The notes under the pieces are model-generated. The model did no database searches. It worked only from the letters and a program-made list of their open reading frames with translations, and had not been told where the DNA came from. Source: Chaetoderma sp. LZ-2023a (taxonomy: Eukaryota > Mollusca > Caudofoveata > Chaetodermatida > Chaetodermatidae). From it: a stretch of 64,000 nt of DNA. Below are positions 20,589 through 31,055 of the stretch, one piece after another. Where the stretch lies: positions 1-64,000 of the forward strand of contig JAVVLW010002772.1 of assembly GCA_034401795.1 (NCBI GenBank). Direction: 5' to 3'. The position numbers were made by a program, and so were the translations under genes. Numbering within the stretch: position 1 is the stretch's first letter; the number at the start of each line of letters is the position of its first letter.

Positions 20589-21113
20589 AATTCGAAAGTG
20601 AATCTGGCGGGAGGGAGGCGAGGTCAAAAGACCAGCTCTTCCCTATACGCTTTCACGCGTTTACGGCACTTAAAAACATCTGAAAACTGTGTGAGAACAG
20701 AGTCAGGATTTGACAAACCATCGGATAACACAACCGATGCATGAGAGATGACCGAATGTCATATGCGCTCCCCCCCCCTCCTGTGAAGAAGACTAGATGA
20801 CCTCAATGTCTTATACGCTCTCTACGTACTAGTGCCACGTACTACAGGACAGAGACGAAAGTACTCCATTTTCATATACTCTCTATGAACCACAATCCAC
20901 ACAAACCATCACCATATTAATAATAACGGGTAATGTGACAATACATTTAACAATGAACAACACATAAACAAGACTGACCTTGTTGAACTTGGAAGCTGTC
21001 ATCACGTTCCCAGTAGAGAAGCCTGATGCAGTCCCGACAAGTGGTTGTTACCATTACTTAAATGTGATGTATATAAGCAATGAGGAAACGCTCCTCATAA
21101 AACATACAGGCGA
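20589..21113. other. DIRS copy B 3' untranslated part
   Basis: It corresponds to 6741-7272 of copy A. No gene. Confidence 0.7.
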
Positions 21114-22000
21114 TTATTGTTTCAAAATCGACAAGGCGAGAGGATTTGAGGTGTCATGGAGGTAATGGTCTGTGAAACTTGACTCACAGTGCCACTGAGC
21201 CACGGACATAATGTCATCCACAGGGACCCCACTAAACAGGGCAGTGGATGCCACGACACCGCGGACACTGTGAGCCTTGGCCACATCAACCTGTCTCCCG
21301 GTGGCGGATATGTGACAAAACTGAATACATTCTACAATCCACCTAGAAATGGTGTCCTTAGACGCCCTGCCATGGGGTTCAATATATGACAACCATAACG
21401 CTGACTGGTCGGTACGCCACTCCGAAGTACGCTGTTTGTACCGGAGCAGCGCCCGTACGGGGCACCATACTTTAGAATTAGGATCATATCTAGTTAAAGA
21501 TGGCAAAAAAATAGGTTGACCTGGATATTTCAAAGACTGATAAACTCCAAGACGGAATCACAGGGGGATTCCTTGGTCTTAGATTGCCCATGCCTTTAAT
21601 TAATACATTTAATGTACTTACTTCATCACTCCCCCTGTTAGCCAAGCAAGGAATAACAGCCATTAAAGCTGACTTATAACCAGCAATAGAGTTAGGCTTG
21701 AGGCTATAGGCATCATATAGGTGACAGAGGAAATCAGCTACTACCTGAATAGATGCATCCATTGGATCAATACATCTTTTTGAGCACCACTCTGCAAATC
21801 TGTTGATTTTATAGTTATATGCTCTGGAGGTTGACCCCCTCCTGGCTTTGGCCATAAACATGGCCGCTTGCTCAGAAAAGCCCTCCTTAATTCTAGATTC
21901 CTTGACAACATCCACGCAGTCAATCGGAACATTGACGGATTGTCGTGAAGGGCCTTGCCCTGGAAGATAAGGTCGTCCATCAGAGGCAGAGGAACCGGAC
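21114..22000 (-). pseudogene. DIRS copy B tyrosine recombinase region
   Basis: Same family as in copy A, with recognisable core-binding sequence (ARRGSTSRAYNYKINRFAEW) and the catalytic-end context AHSVRGVV and FTDHYLHD. The gene is broken in this copy. Confidence 0.85.
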
Positions 22001-23774
22001 TGCAGACCAGAAGGTCCAGCAGATCCGTATACCATGATCGGCTTGGCCAATCCGGGGTGATCAGAAGCACTTGGCACTCCTGCTGCCTCATTTTCTGAAG
22101 CACCTTTGGAATCAGGATCGCTGGAGGGAATGCGTATGCATACATTCCCGCCCAGCTGATAGCTAACGCACCTGTTGCGAAAGCGCTTGGGTCTGGAATC
22201 GGAGAGACGTACGTCGTCATCTTCGCATTCTTCTTCGTTGCGAACAAATCGATGTTGGGCTTCACCCAATGGTCGAACAGACGATCCGCCACACATTGAT
22301 TTAGTTGCCATTCCGTGGGTAAAATACTCATCCTTCGGCTCAATGAGTCTGCTAGCAGATTTAGCCTTCCCGGAATATGAACTGCTCTCAAGGTAATCCT
22401 GTGATCCAGGCACCAACAAAGCAGTTTCCAAGTCATCATACAGAGACTGGGCGACTTCGTTCCGCCCTGGCGGTTTATGTAAGTCACTACTGTTGAGTTG
22501 TCTGAACGAATAAGAACAAACTTGCCCTGAACTTTCTGTAAGAAATGTTCCAGGCCCAGGACTACTGCTCTTAGCTCCAGTAGATTGATATCTTCCTTTG
22601 ACTGATCCAGATCCCAAAGCCCTGATATTGTAGACTCTTCCAGACAAGCTCCCCACCCCTCCATCGATGCATCTGTATATACAGTCACCTGAGGGTGGGG
22701 AGGGGTTAGCAAAACCCCCAGCAAGAGATTCTCTATATTCAACCACCATTGCAGGTGGTGAATTAGAGGCGCCAACACTGACACGTTCGAGTCCAGCGAA
22801 CCTGAACTCTGGGTCCACTGTGTCATGAGAAACAACTGGATCGGGCGCCTGCGTAAGGCCGCCTGCGGAATGACTGGTTCCAATGAAAACATCAAACCCA
22901 GCATTCTCAAGTAAACCCGTGCCAGGACATGACGACTGTCGCACACCGACTGTATTAAGGAGATGAGTCTCTGAACCCTCTCCTGAGTAGGATAAACATA
23001 TCCCGTCTCCAGATCGAAGAACATGCCCAGGTAAACAAACTTCTGGGATGGAGTCAGCTCTGATTTTTGGAAATTGATTATCCAGCCCAAGTCCGTGAGA
23101 GTTTTCAAAACAATCTCCAGATTGGACGATAACGTTTCCTGGGTGTGTGCTTTTAACAGCCAGTCATCTATGTACGTGTGGACTGCTATGCTTCTCCTGC
23201 GGAGGTATGCCGTGATCGCGAGAACCACACGGGTGAAGACCCGAGGAGCCGTGGAAACTCCGAAGGGTAATACCCTGAATTCCCACTGTCTGCCCTGGAA
23301 TGCAAATCTCAGGAAGCGACGGAAACTCCTCTCTATGGGAATGTGGAAATAAGCATCCTTCAAATCTATTGAAGCTGTCCACATTCCCTGCTCTAACCCC
23401 GCCAACACCGAGCGCACAGTCTCCATCTTGAAACTGGGCGTCTCTATGAACTTGTTCAATGGCTTGAGGTTGAGAATCGGCCTCCACCCTCCGGTGTTTT
23501 TTGTTACTAAGAACACGTTGAATAGAAGCCCGGGCACCTCTGCGCCGGCTGAATAGCTCCTATTTGTAGGAGGGAATTTATCTCCTCCTCGATACACAAC
23601 CTTTGATCTGGATCTCTCGGAATCGGAGTCCAGATCGGCACGAGAGACAGTCGCGATGGCGGGCCTGTCATCCAATCGGGATGATAGCCGACAGAAAGCC
23701 ATCGCAAGACTAAACGGTCCTGAGTCAACCGCTTCCACTCTGGCAAGTGGTCGGCCAATCGGAGAGGTGGACAT
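21741..23774 (-). CDS. DIRS copy B reverse transcriptase / RNase H ORF
   Basis: A long ORF with RT motifs GGWRPILNLKPLNKF, SIDLKDAYFHIPIERS, FRVLPFGVSTAPRVF and TYIDDWLL, then RNase H (VTVYTDASMEGWGACLEE, IRSDNSTVVTYIN) and the DIRS-specific C-terminal region (DLFAT, TPDWPSRSWY). It makes cDNA from element RNA; the family is firm. Confidence 0.9.
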   Translation of the reverse strand: MSTSPIGRPLARVEAVDSGPFSLAMAFCRLSSRLDDRPAIATVSRADLDSDSERSRSKVVYRGGDKFPPTNRSYSAGAEVPGLLFNVFLVTKNTGGWRPILNLKPLNKFIETPSFKMETVRSVLAGLEQGMWTASIDLKDAYFHIPIERSFRRFLRFAFQGRQWEFRVLPFGVSTAPRVFTRVVLAITAYLRRRSIAVHTYIDDWLLKAHTQETLSSNLEIVLKTLTDLGWIINFQKSELTPSQKFVYLGMFFDLETGYVYPTQERVQRLISLIQSVCDSRHVLARVYLRMLGLMFSLEPVIPQAALRRRPIQLFLMTQWTQSSGSLDSNVSVLAPLIHHLQWWLNIENLLLGVLLTPPHPQVTVYTDASMEGWGACLEESTISGLWDLDQSKEDINLLELRAVVLGLEHFLQKVQGKFVLIRSDNSTVVTYINRQGGTKSPSLCMMTWKLLCWCLDHRITLRAVHIPGRLNLLADSLSRRMSILPTEWQLNQCVADRLFDHWVKPNIDLFATKKNAKMTTYVSPIPDPSAFATGALAISWAGMYAYAFPPAILIPKVLQKMRQQECQVLLITPDWPSRSWYTDLLDLLVCSPVPLPLMDDLIFQGKALHDNPSMFRLTAWMLSRNLELRRAFLSKRPCLWPKPGGGQPPEHITIKSTDLQSGAQKDVLIQWMHLFR

Positions 23775-23846
23775 AAGGAGTGCGAGAGTGGCACTGCCTT
23801 CTCGGCCAGAAACACCGGAGTGGTTCCCACCATGGTAACCGGCCCA

Positions 23847-26072
23847 TCAGGCCCGATTACCGCGACCAGATCTCCGCGTGCCACGCCCAGCACCGCGCGC
23901 ACCTCGGTGCGCGGGTGGCTGCCTGACTGGCTGCGCCTGGGGAGCCTGCGGCCCCCTCACTGCGGGCCGAATCGCACGCGGCCTAGGCCGTCGCTGCGAT
24001 GGTGGCTGGCCTCTGACCTGGCCACCTCCACCTCGAGCCTGCAGGGGACGATATGCAGGGGGTGCTGCGCGAACGCTCGCACGACGGAGCACTTCAAATT
24101 GCTCGTGCAGCGCCCTCTGGTTGTTGACCAGAGTCACCGTCTCCTGGAGGTGCTTGCATCCCTCACCTCCGCGACCAGATACCCGCGTGCCACGCCCAGC
24201 ACAGCGCGCACCTCGGTGCGCGGGTGGCTGCCTGACTGGCTGCGCCTGGGGAGCCTGCGCCCCCCTCGCTGCGGGCCGAATCGCATGCGGCCTAGGCCGT
24301 CGCTGCGATGGTGGCTGGCCTCGGACCTGGCCACCTCCACCTCGAGCCTGCAGGGGACGATACGCAGGGGGTGCTGCGCGAACGCTCGCACGACGGAGCA
24401 CTTCAAATTGCTCTCGCAGCGCCCTCTGGTTGTTGACCAGAGTCACCGTCTCCTGGAGGTGCTTGCATCCCTCACCTCCAAAGAGACCAGGACCTGTCAT
24501 AGGCGTACGCAGTAGCCTATTGTACAGGTCCTGGGACGGGCACAGATTGTCCAAGGCAAACGTGCGCCTCGCCCGGACACTCCTGGTCACCGCCCGCGTC
24601 AAGCAGTCCAGAGCCAGGTTGATACCATCCTGGATGGCTCTCTGGACTGTGACCGGGCTTGGTTGGCGCGATGCGGATGCCGTTACCACCCCCTGTAACA
24701 GCTGGGAGACGTGGGACAGAGCAGCAATCGACGCTCTCCCACTCTCCTCCGCATCACGGCATTTGCCGAACGCAACGCGTTCGAGCACAGGACACCCGTG
24801 TCAGAACGGGAGCCTGGCCGCGCATCTTCGCCCAAAGCCGCGCGGTCATCGACGCTTGGCTTGGGCACCATACCGTACCGCTGGTAGTCCAGGGGCACGA
24901 TGCGGCAACGCCTGGCCACCTCGCGAGGGGCCTTCGCGAGACGCCCATTCACCTTAATGGACGTCTCCGCCGCCTCGAACATGTCCACGACATGCTCAGC
25001 CAGCCGCAGAGATGGCATAGCGTTTGCAGTCGGCTTACCAGCTAACCACGGCCTGTGATCTCGCTGGCTAGTCGACTGCTCCACGGGCCGGTCTGGCTGA
25101 ACACTCACCAGCCACTGGCAAGCGTCCGACCAATCCTCCTCCGTGGCTAGCTGCGAGCGCTCTACAAGACGGGGGCCTTCGTCTTCCTCCTGAGCGCACG
25201 CAGCAGAGCTTGACGGCGGGTATGCTGATACCGCTGGCAAACCAGGGAAAACATGCGGCCCCGAAAGACCAGGCATGCTAAGCTCACTGGCTTGACCAAG
25301 AGCAGGCGCCGTGGTAGAGCGCGGGGCAGACACCGCCCCACCACGGTCCAGACCAGCACCAGCGACACTCTCGGCAAGACGAGGTATGCGGTAACGCTGG
25401 CCTTCAGCACCGCCCAGGGTCACCTTCTGGACCGTGAATTCTACTCCGGCGTGAGTAGAACCATGGACCACGTCATTCCCCGCGAGGGGTGCACAGACGT
25501 CGTAGTCCATGGTCACGTCCCCAGACGGCGACCCTAGCAGGAAATCCTCTTCCTCATGGCCAGAAAGGTTAGACTCCGGGTCAGCAAAGAGAGCTAACCC
25601 GGACTGGCCAGGGAAGGTGCCATAGGAGGCATACCCAGGGTCTGATGAGCAGACCGCGGGTTCCTGCAACAACCGATGTCCACGGCCCCTCGGCGCGGCA
25701 CCAAGCCTGCTGCCAGGGTCGTGGAACGCCCCACATCAACGGGGCCACCGCTGAATCGTTCTCAAACAACGGAATCGACTTACGGAAATTAGATTCAGAG
25801 GCGGGGATAACCTGCTCTGAAGCAGATGCTGAGGACAACAAAGGAGCTGGCCCAGGAAGCATGCTGCGAAGCAACTCTGGGACCAAATCCTTTATTGTCC
25901 TCTGCATCTCTCCCAACATTTCGGACCGGAAGGCCTCCATGTCCACCGCGGACGAGGCCTTCCTCTTACCCTTCTTCGAAACACTCTCTTTCTTCGCCTT
26001 CCTCTCCTCCTCCACGCCCTTCTCCTTTGCCTGCAATGACAAAAAGTCAGACATTAGTTCGCCCCCCCCCAT
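23847..26072 (-). pseudogene. DIRS copy B gag-like region
   Basis: Equivalent to the copy A gag: basic N terminus (MSDFLSLQAKEKGVEEERK), VRARRTFALDNLCPSQDLY, and Arg/Gly-rich C terminus. It is broken. It carries a 309-bp tandem repeat near the C-terminal end. Confidence 0.8.
23862..24480. repeat. 309-bp tandem repeat inside DIRS copy B gag
   Basis: GACCAGAT..CCGCGTGCCACGCCCAG starts at 23864 and again at 24173, a period of 309 bp (103 codons). The two units are nearly identical. Copy A has one unit. Confidence 0.92.
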
Positions 26073-27090
26073 TGCTTACATACGTCGCACTTAAGCAGCG
26101 GTCCACAGGGACTGCAGCTGAAGCACAAATGGGGAACAAACCGATCCTTCAGAAACCGGCCACAGGACGGACAACCAGGTCTCTGAAACAGGACACAGGA
26201 CGAGGACAATGAGCAAGTTAGTCAAGGTTAGCTTTAAAAAACTCAAGACCAACTAAAGAGAGGGAAAAGATCATAAAGATCAGTAACCATAAGAAACCAG
26301 CGTTGGACAAAACTTTAAATGTAAATAAAGAGCAAGGCTGATTATGATGTCATCAATCCCATGACAGAAATTAAAGCGGTCCGCAACAAGCATCTAAGTG
26401 CAAGAACGAATTGTATTCCTAACATAACGTCCTCACTTGGATATTCAGACTACACACCATCAGATACACAATGATAACAATGGTAAATACAGTCATTATT
26501 TTTTCAAACAATTCATATCACCTCATATCATTAATTAGATACCTGACACCTGGTATAGACAAACCATCCCACGTGATGCATTGGAGCACTCCACCAAGAC
26601 TACGCCTCTTAACTCTCTCCACCTAAGGGGAAGGAATTGGATCAAGAGGGCAAAGTGAGAAGACCTTTATATCAAGCCTCCAACTCACTGAGCATAGATT
26701 TTTTGGTTAGATAACCTAACAGTATTAGTAGGAAATGGAACCGTGGTGGAGAGAAACAAACCCTCCTGTGCTGAGATGTCCACTAATAATGCAAATCCAT
26801 ACCTGTGAACATAAACACAAAGAGAGATTAGACTTATATAGCACCGAGTTGAAAAAACCAACTCAAAACGGCGCTCATCACGGTAAGCGCGAGTCCCGGA
26901 AACACATTACACCGGGGAAAAAACTCGCTAGAATATAGTTGAAATCACCTGATAAAGAGATCCAGCTCCCTCCTCCAGAGAAGTCCCCCTTTCTGACATC
27001 TTTCTCTTTCTTTCCAGGTATATTCAGACTATTTTACACAGGTAAACGAGTGAAAACTTCTTAACAAGCACAAACGCATGTGAACTCTCT
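26073..27090. other. DIRS copy B 5' untranslated part
   Basis: It corresponds to 12194-13195 of copy A. No gene. Confidence 0.6.
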
Positions 27091-27269
27091 GCCAATAAAT
27101 TAGCAAAGAGGAAGTAGTAGTCGGCGCATGCGCGGTGGTGGGGCCGGCATCCGCCTGACTACCTCTGTCTACCTGCCCAGTAGGGGCACCTAACTGTTTT
27201 TAATCTGAGTGTTTTATTGAGTGAACGCCAATATTTAGCAATATCAAAAGTATTAGGGAGGTAAGTATA
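27091..27269. repeat. DIRS copy B, right inverted terminal repeat
   Basis: Reverse complement of 20240-20418; the element then ends CTCTTGATGTGAAA at 27283. Confidence 0.9.
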
Positions 27270-27283
27270 CTCTTGATGTGAAA

Positions 27284-27332
27284 TGGGTGGTGGGGTGGGG
27301 TGATGGGGGAGGTGGTGGGGAGGGGTATATTT
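27284..27332. repeat. G-rich tract beside DIRS copy B
   Basis: GGGTGGTGGGGTGGGGTGAT continues as GGGGGAGGTGGTGGGGAGGGG. Several G3+ runs could form a G-quadruplex on the plus strand. It lies exactly at the element's right edge. Confidence 0.7.
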
Positions 27333-27386
27333 AGAAATGGATCCCAATATTAACGTTGTTTACCTTGCAGAGCAGCATTGACTTAC

Positions 27387-27526
27387 ATTGTTCATTTTCA
27401 TGTTGTGAGGTAGAAGTTCAGAATCATGGTCCAATAGCACTGAGTATTTATTGATCATCAGCTGCAGATCTTGGGGCTTCATATTGCGTAAAACATCCAC
27501 AGCTGCTGTATCAAAGCCCCATACAT
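27387..27526 (-). CDS. WD40 host gene, exon 11
   Basis: This exon has 140 nt. Joined to exon 10 it reads GSEDGNI-YVWGFD, then a long non-canonical loop with MKPQDLQLMINKYSVLLD. The donor after NN (AAT|GTAAGT) is used because it keeps frame with exon 12; a second GTAA 23 bp further downstream does not. Confidence 0.87.
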
Positions 27527-27599
27527 CTAAACAGAGAATGAGTGTAATAAAATATGTATTAACATATGCGTCAATGAGCCCACCATATTTCAATTTCAA

Positions 27600-27905
27600 G
27601 ACAATAACACAGCTGTTAAATAGTTTGAAAGTAATATGACTGGAAGCTGTTGCTACCAGTCATATTAACTTCAAAATATTCAACAGAATACACTGTGCAT
27701 CAGAAAGAATTTACGTTTTCAGGGATTTGTCGGAGAGTTTTACCCCATTCATAAATGGAATCCTAGTATGTTCATTTTCAAGCCAACCATGGTAAGCTGT
27801 TGATTATTTCGAAACTAATTTGACTGAAAATGTTGCTGCCTAGACATCATCACGCCATCAAATTAGTTTCAAAGAATTTAAGAGCATATTTTTCGACAGC
27901 AAGGA
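27600..27905. repeat. Two adjoining palindromic TTAA elements, family F2 (degenerate)
   Basis: Two cores in tandem: GAAAGTAATATGACTGGAAG/CCAGTCATATTAACTTC (27628-27675) and CGAAACTAATTTGACTG/CATCAAATTAGTTTCAAAG (27808-27880). A family-type right end (TTTCAGGGATTTGTCGG) separates them. Confidence 0.6.
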
Positions 27906-28673
27906 ATAGTCCTTACCTAGTCAGTAGTGTTGAATGGTTTAAATTAGTAGATTCCGTATAGGAACAACATGGCGAAGACAAGCAGTGTTTTGCATAAAGA
28001 GTATTTTTCTCAAAGTGATTAGCTACTGTGATACACAATGCTGGATTACACTACATAAATCAGCATTATTATTAGTTTTTGCAGTTATTAATTTTGACAT
28101 AAATAATAAATCTCGAGCTTGACATATACATTTTCTTTAAATGAGTTGAGCATGACATCATGAAAGGCACCTTGTAGCTGGTTGCTTTTAACTTTTCTAG
28201 GCTGAGCAAAAATCTAATTGATTGTTGCTGTATTGCCTTAATCTCTTTCAAGGCAAAAAAAGTGTAAACATATTTGAATAGTTTGTCAACTCAAAAACTA
28301 ATTTGCTAAATGATCTTTGTCCTATGACGCAAACTTTAACCCTTCATGTGTCAACAACCTCTCAAAACACTACTTATATCAACTAACACTTTAATGGTCA
28401 AGATTCCTTCTGGAAAATTTAAATCTTTGTTGAGTGACTGCCTGTTTGCAGGTTAATAGAAAAAGATTTTTAGAGTTTACAAAAAATAGCTTTCTGTTGG
28501 CCTGCAAATGACTATATTTGTGATCACTACTGAGGCCATTTTTGGCCGTTTGGCCATTAACGGGTTAATAATCAAGAAAATCATAATTTGTCCCTATAGT
28601 CAGTGCCTATTTGCAGGCCAAGTCTATATTTTTTTAACTATGGAACCAGTCATTCCTGTGATAAATTTTTTAA
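27906..28673. other. Intron 10-11, decayed F1 remnants
   Basis: No gene. From 28345 onward there are at least two worn F1-like pieces (GTTTGCAGGTTAATAG, TTTGCAGGCCAAG, ACCAGTCATTCCTGTG). Confidence 0.45.
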
Positions 28674-28910
28674 CCATTTAGCACTTATATCAGCCAAAAA
28701 CGGCTTCAGCTCTGGTTTTGAGAAATGCCCATATGCAGACCAAGAGAAGACCATTTTTGAATATTCACCACTGGAATAACTGGCTCAATAACCGAGTCAG
28801 TCATTCCTGTGGTAAATTTCCTAAAATAGTCCCCCTATTGGTCTGCAAATGGACATTTTCTTTGAGAAAATTAAATTTTCATGAAATTGACAAATTCAAG
28901 GGATAAAAGA
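28674..28910. repeat. Palindromic TTAA element, family F1
   Basis: TTAA on both sides (28670-28673 and 28911-28914). The core is ACCACTGGAATAACTGGCTC...GAGTCAGTCATTCCTGTGG; wider arms include TGCAGACCAAGAGAAGACC and TTGGTCTGCAAATGGACAT. Confidence 0.75.
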
Positions 28911-29093
28911 TTAATACGGTATTCTCTTGACTTCAGATACTCCTTAAGATCACTGCAGAGGTAATCTTTGGGTGACATTAAATGGAAGGTTAACCAGACA
29001 CAAGAGGGTATATAATATAATAAAAATAGACCATAAAAAATTCCACATCAGTTTGGCACCTATTATTACTGTTAACTTCCCTATGATACTCAC

Positions 29094-29190
29094 AAATATT
29101 TCCATCTTCTGAGCCAGCAATGATGTAGTCAAGACTCTCAATAAACACGATTTTCAGGATTGTTGTGTGTGGATGTTTGTGTATGGACAA
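29094..29190 (-). CDS. WD40 host gene, exon 10
   Basis: This exon has 97 nt. It encodes LSIHKHPHTTILKI then VFIESLDYIIAGSEDGNI, a blade with H at the usual start and GSEDGNI before the WD strand supplied by exon 11. Confidence 0.9.
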
Positions 29191-29402
29191 CTGAAAAATA
29201 AGAACAGAGCTTGAAATTCACACACAGAGGGTTAATCTGATTAGCCTTGTAATCTTAAGAAAGGATAGAGGTGATTGCAATAGCCCATTTGTTTTTTCAA
29301 ACTGTGTGGAGATAACAAGAAGAAATACAGATCAGTGGTTGTGACAAGCTATGCCATCTCTGCATATAGGATCTTCATGATGGCATCCGAAATTACTCTA
29401 AT

Positions 29403-29608
29403 CCTTTCCTGCTCAAGATTTACTAAGAAAATTATGATATGTCCATTTGCAGGTGAAATATTTTTTTTAAATTTACCACTGGAATGACTGGCAGTTATTG
29501 AGCCAGGCAATCCAGTGATAAACTTTCAAAAAGCGACTTCTCTTGACCAGTCGGAAAATGGGCATTTCTCAAGAACACTGCAGAGGAGGATTTTGGTAAG
29601 CTTGAAGA
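29403..29608. repeat. Palindromic TTAA element, family F1
   Basis: The core is TTTACCACTGGAATGACTGG with a shortened partner arm. It ends GCTTGAAGA|TTAA, and that TTAA (29609-29612) is shared with the next element. Confidence 0.65.
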
Positions 29609-29612
29609 TTAA

Positions 29613-29847
29613 CCCTTTAACCCTAAATTTGGTCAAGAAAATTAAAACTTTGTTGAAGAAAATGTCCATTTGCAGACCAAGAGATTATTTAAAAAAATCT
29701 ACCATTGAAATGGCTGGCTCGTTTATCGCGCAAGTCATTCCGGTGGTAATTTTTCTAAAATAATCTTTTATTGGTCTGCAGATGGACATTTACCAAGACC
29801 ATTGTAGAAACCATTTTTCCCTGATTGAGTGTTATAGGGTCAATGGG
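29613..29847. repeat. Palindromic TTAA element, family F1 (well preserved)
   Basis: Flanked by TTAA (29609-29612 and 29848-29851). It opens CCCTTTAACCCTAAATTTGG. Core arms are GAAATGGCTGGCTCG and the complementary GCGCAAGTCATTCCG. It ends 36 bp from the donor side of host exon 9. Confidence 0.85.
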
Positions 29848-29883
29848 TTAAATTGCCATGGAATTGTAGTTTCTAGCACATAC

Positions 29884-30076
29884 TGGTGGTACTGAAGGTT
29901 TGTTGAATGTGTAGTAGCTGGTGATGATTTTATTGTTGTATTTGTTATTGGCACTGCAATCTCCCCTGTCTAGTCGCTCCTCTAGCATCTGTTGTTCAAA
30001 CATCAACTCTCGGTTCTTACTTCCTGCCCGACGCTGCTCCTTCAGTTTCATGTCACTTATTTGGAGTAATTCCTTG
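29884..30076 (-). CDS. WD40 host gene, exon 9 (charged insert)
   Basis: This exon has 193 nt, phase 2 in and phase 0 out. It encodes a lysine/arginine/glutamate-rich segment (KLKEQRRAGSKNRELMFEQQ) that looks coiled-coil-like, then a polar linker ending NKPSVPP. It interrupts the propeller between two blades. A palindromic TTAA element (29613-29847) ends 36 bp past its donor. Confidence 0.87.
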
Positions 30077-30134
30077 CTAGAAACAAAGCAAAGATTAACC
30101 TTACCAGTCTGATGTCTCAACATTCTGTCTTTTA

Positions 30135-30213
30135 CTGTGTCAGTAGCAAAGAAACTGGTGTAGATTTGTAAACAATTTTGGTTGGCGATGTTGCTGTCTA
30201 TGATAGCAACATC
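30135..30213. repeat. Old dispersed repeat, left half (Polinton left flank)
   Basis: GTAGCAAAGAAACTGGTGTA...GTTGCTGTCTATGATAGCAA matches 5233-5310. The match stops at the Polinton left end and resumes at 44783. Confidence 0.85.
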
Positions 30214-30314
30214 AGTAGTAGAGTAGTAGGGCTGTCAGAACAGAGGATTGCCGATCAGTGGCTACAGGAGGGAGGTGGGCTGTCAGAACAGAGGCGTGAT
30301 AACGTTGCAGCAGA
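30214..30314. repeat. Polinton left terminal inverted repeat
   Basis: It starts AGTAGTAGAGTAGTAGGG and matches the reverse complement of 44683-44782 over its length. GGGCTGTCAGAACAGAGG occurs twice within it as a direct repeat about 53 bp apart. Confidence 0.93.
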
Positions 30315-31055
30315 CAAAACAAATATATAAAACACCCGTACCCAGCTGTCTTGGAGAACCCCCGCATTTATCGCCAGCCTCTAGCCGGCCTCTCTCTCTT
30401 CTCTCTTTCCTGCAGGTTTTTTTATGTGGTTCCCTTTGCTCCTATTTCTAGTCATTGTACGCCTACACTAGTGCGTACCCTTTGAATTTTGTTTCGAAAC
30501 TGGGTACCATCTAGCTGAGGTCTTTTGAGAGATTTGAACCATGGTTTATTTTGGCGCCTTTATGAATTGAGCCAACGGGGAACCGATAACTAGCCCACAA
30601 ATAATGACATTTATCTTTATGAATTGTTGTGCAATAATAGCAAACATCTCAATCGGACTGAAAAGCACTGATAAAGTGATCTAAAACTTACTGAGTCTTA
30701 CTATATAAAAAATAGCATGTTTAGATGTTCTGGTGTATAGCTAATACGCTATATATTTTTTATTTATACTGAATCACGCTTAAAAATTGCTGGTTTAAAT
30801 CTCGCTCACGCTCGGCGAACACACAACGCCTAATTAGAGCCAAGCCTATGGCAATGACACAACTATGGCAGCTCTGTCTGTCTGTCTGTCTGTCTGTCTG
30901 TTCTGTTCTGTCTGTTTAGTGGTCTGTCTGCGTCTGCCTGTCTGTCTGCCCCCCATGCTGGCCCCACCCACCCCCAGGCTGGCCCCCACCAGCATGTGAT
31001 ACCATCAAAATCCCCATATTAGAGAAATGCAACTGGATAAGTACACACATCTGCT
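30315..31055. other. Polinton left sub-terminal non-coding region
   Basis: No gene is seen. It contains CT-rich sequence (30390-30415) and a (TCTG)n run (30878-30925). Confidence 0.6.
30878..30925. repeat. (TCTG)n microsatellite
   Basis: About ten TCTG units with small interruptions. Confidence 0.9.

Larger units (their letters stand above)
20202..27283 (-). mobile_element. DIRS-type tyrosine-recombinase retroelement, copy B
   Basis: About 7.08 kb with the same order as copy A and high similarity throughout. It shares the ITRs, internal complementary region, gag-like, RT/RNase H and recombinase parts, and the sense orientation within the host gene. It is broken, with an estimated three to five breaks. 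AAAT occurs at both edges (GAG-AAAT on the left, AAAT-GGGTG on the right), consistent with a short crossover rather than a staggered cut. Confidence 0.93.
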
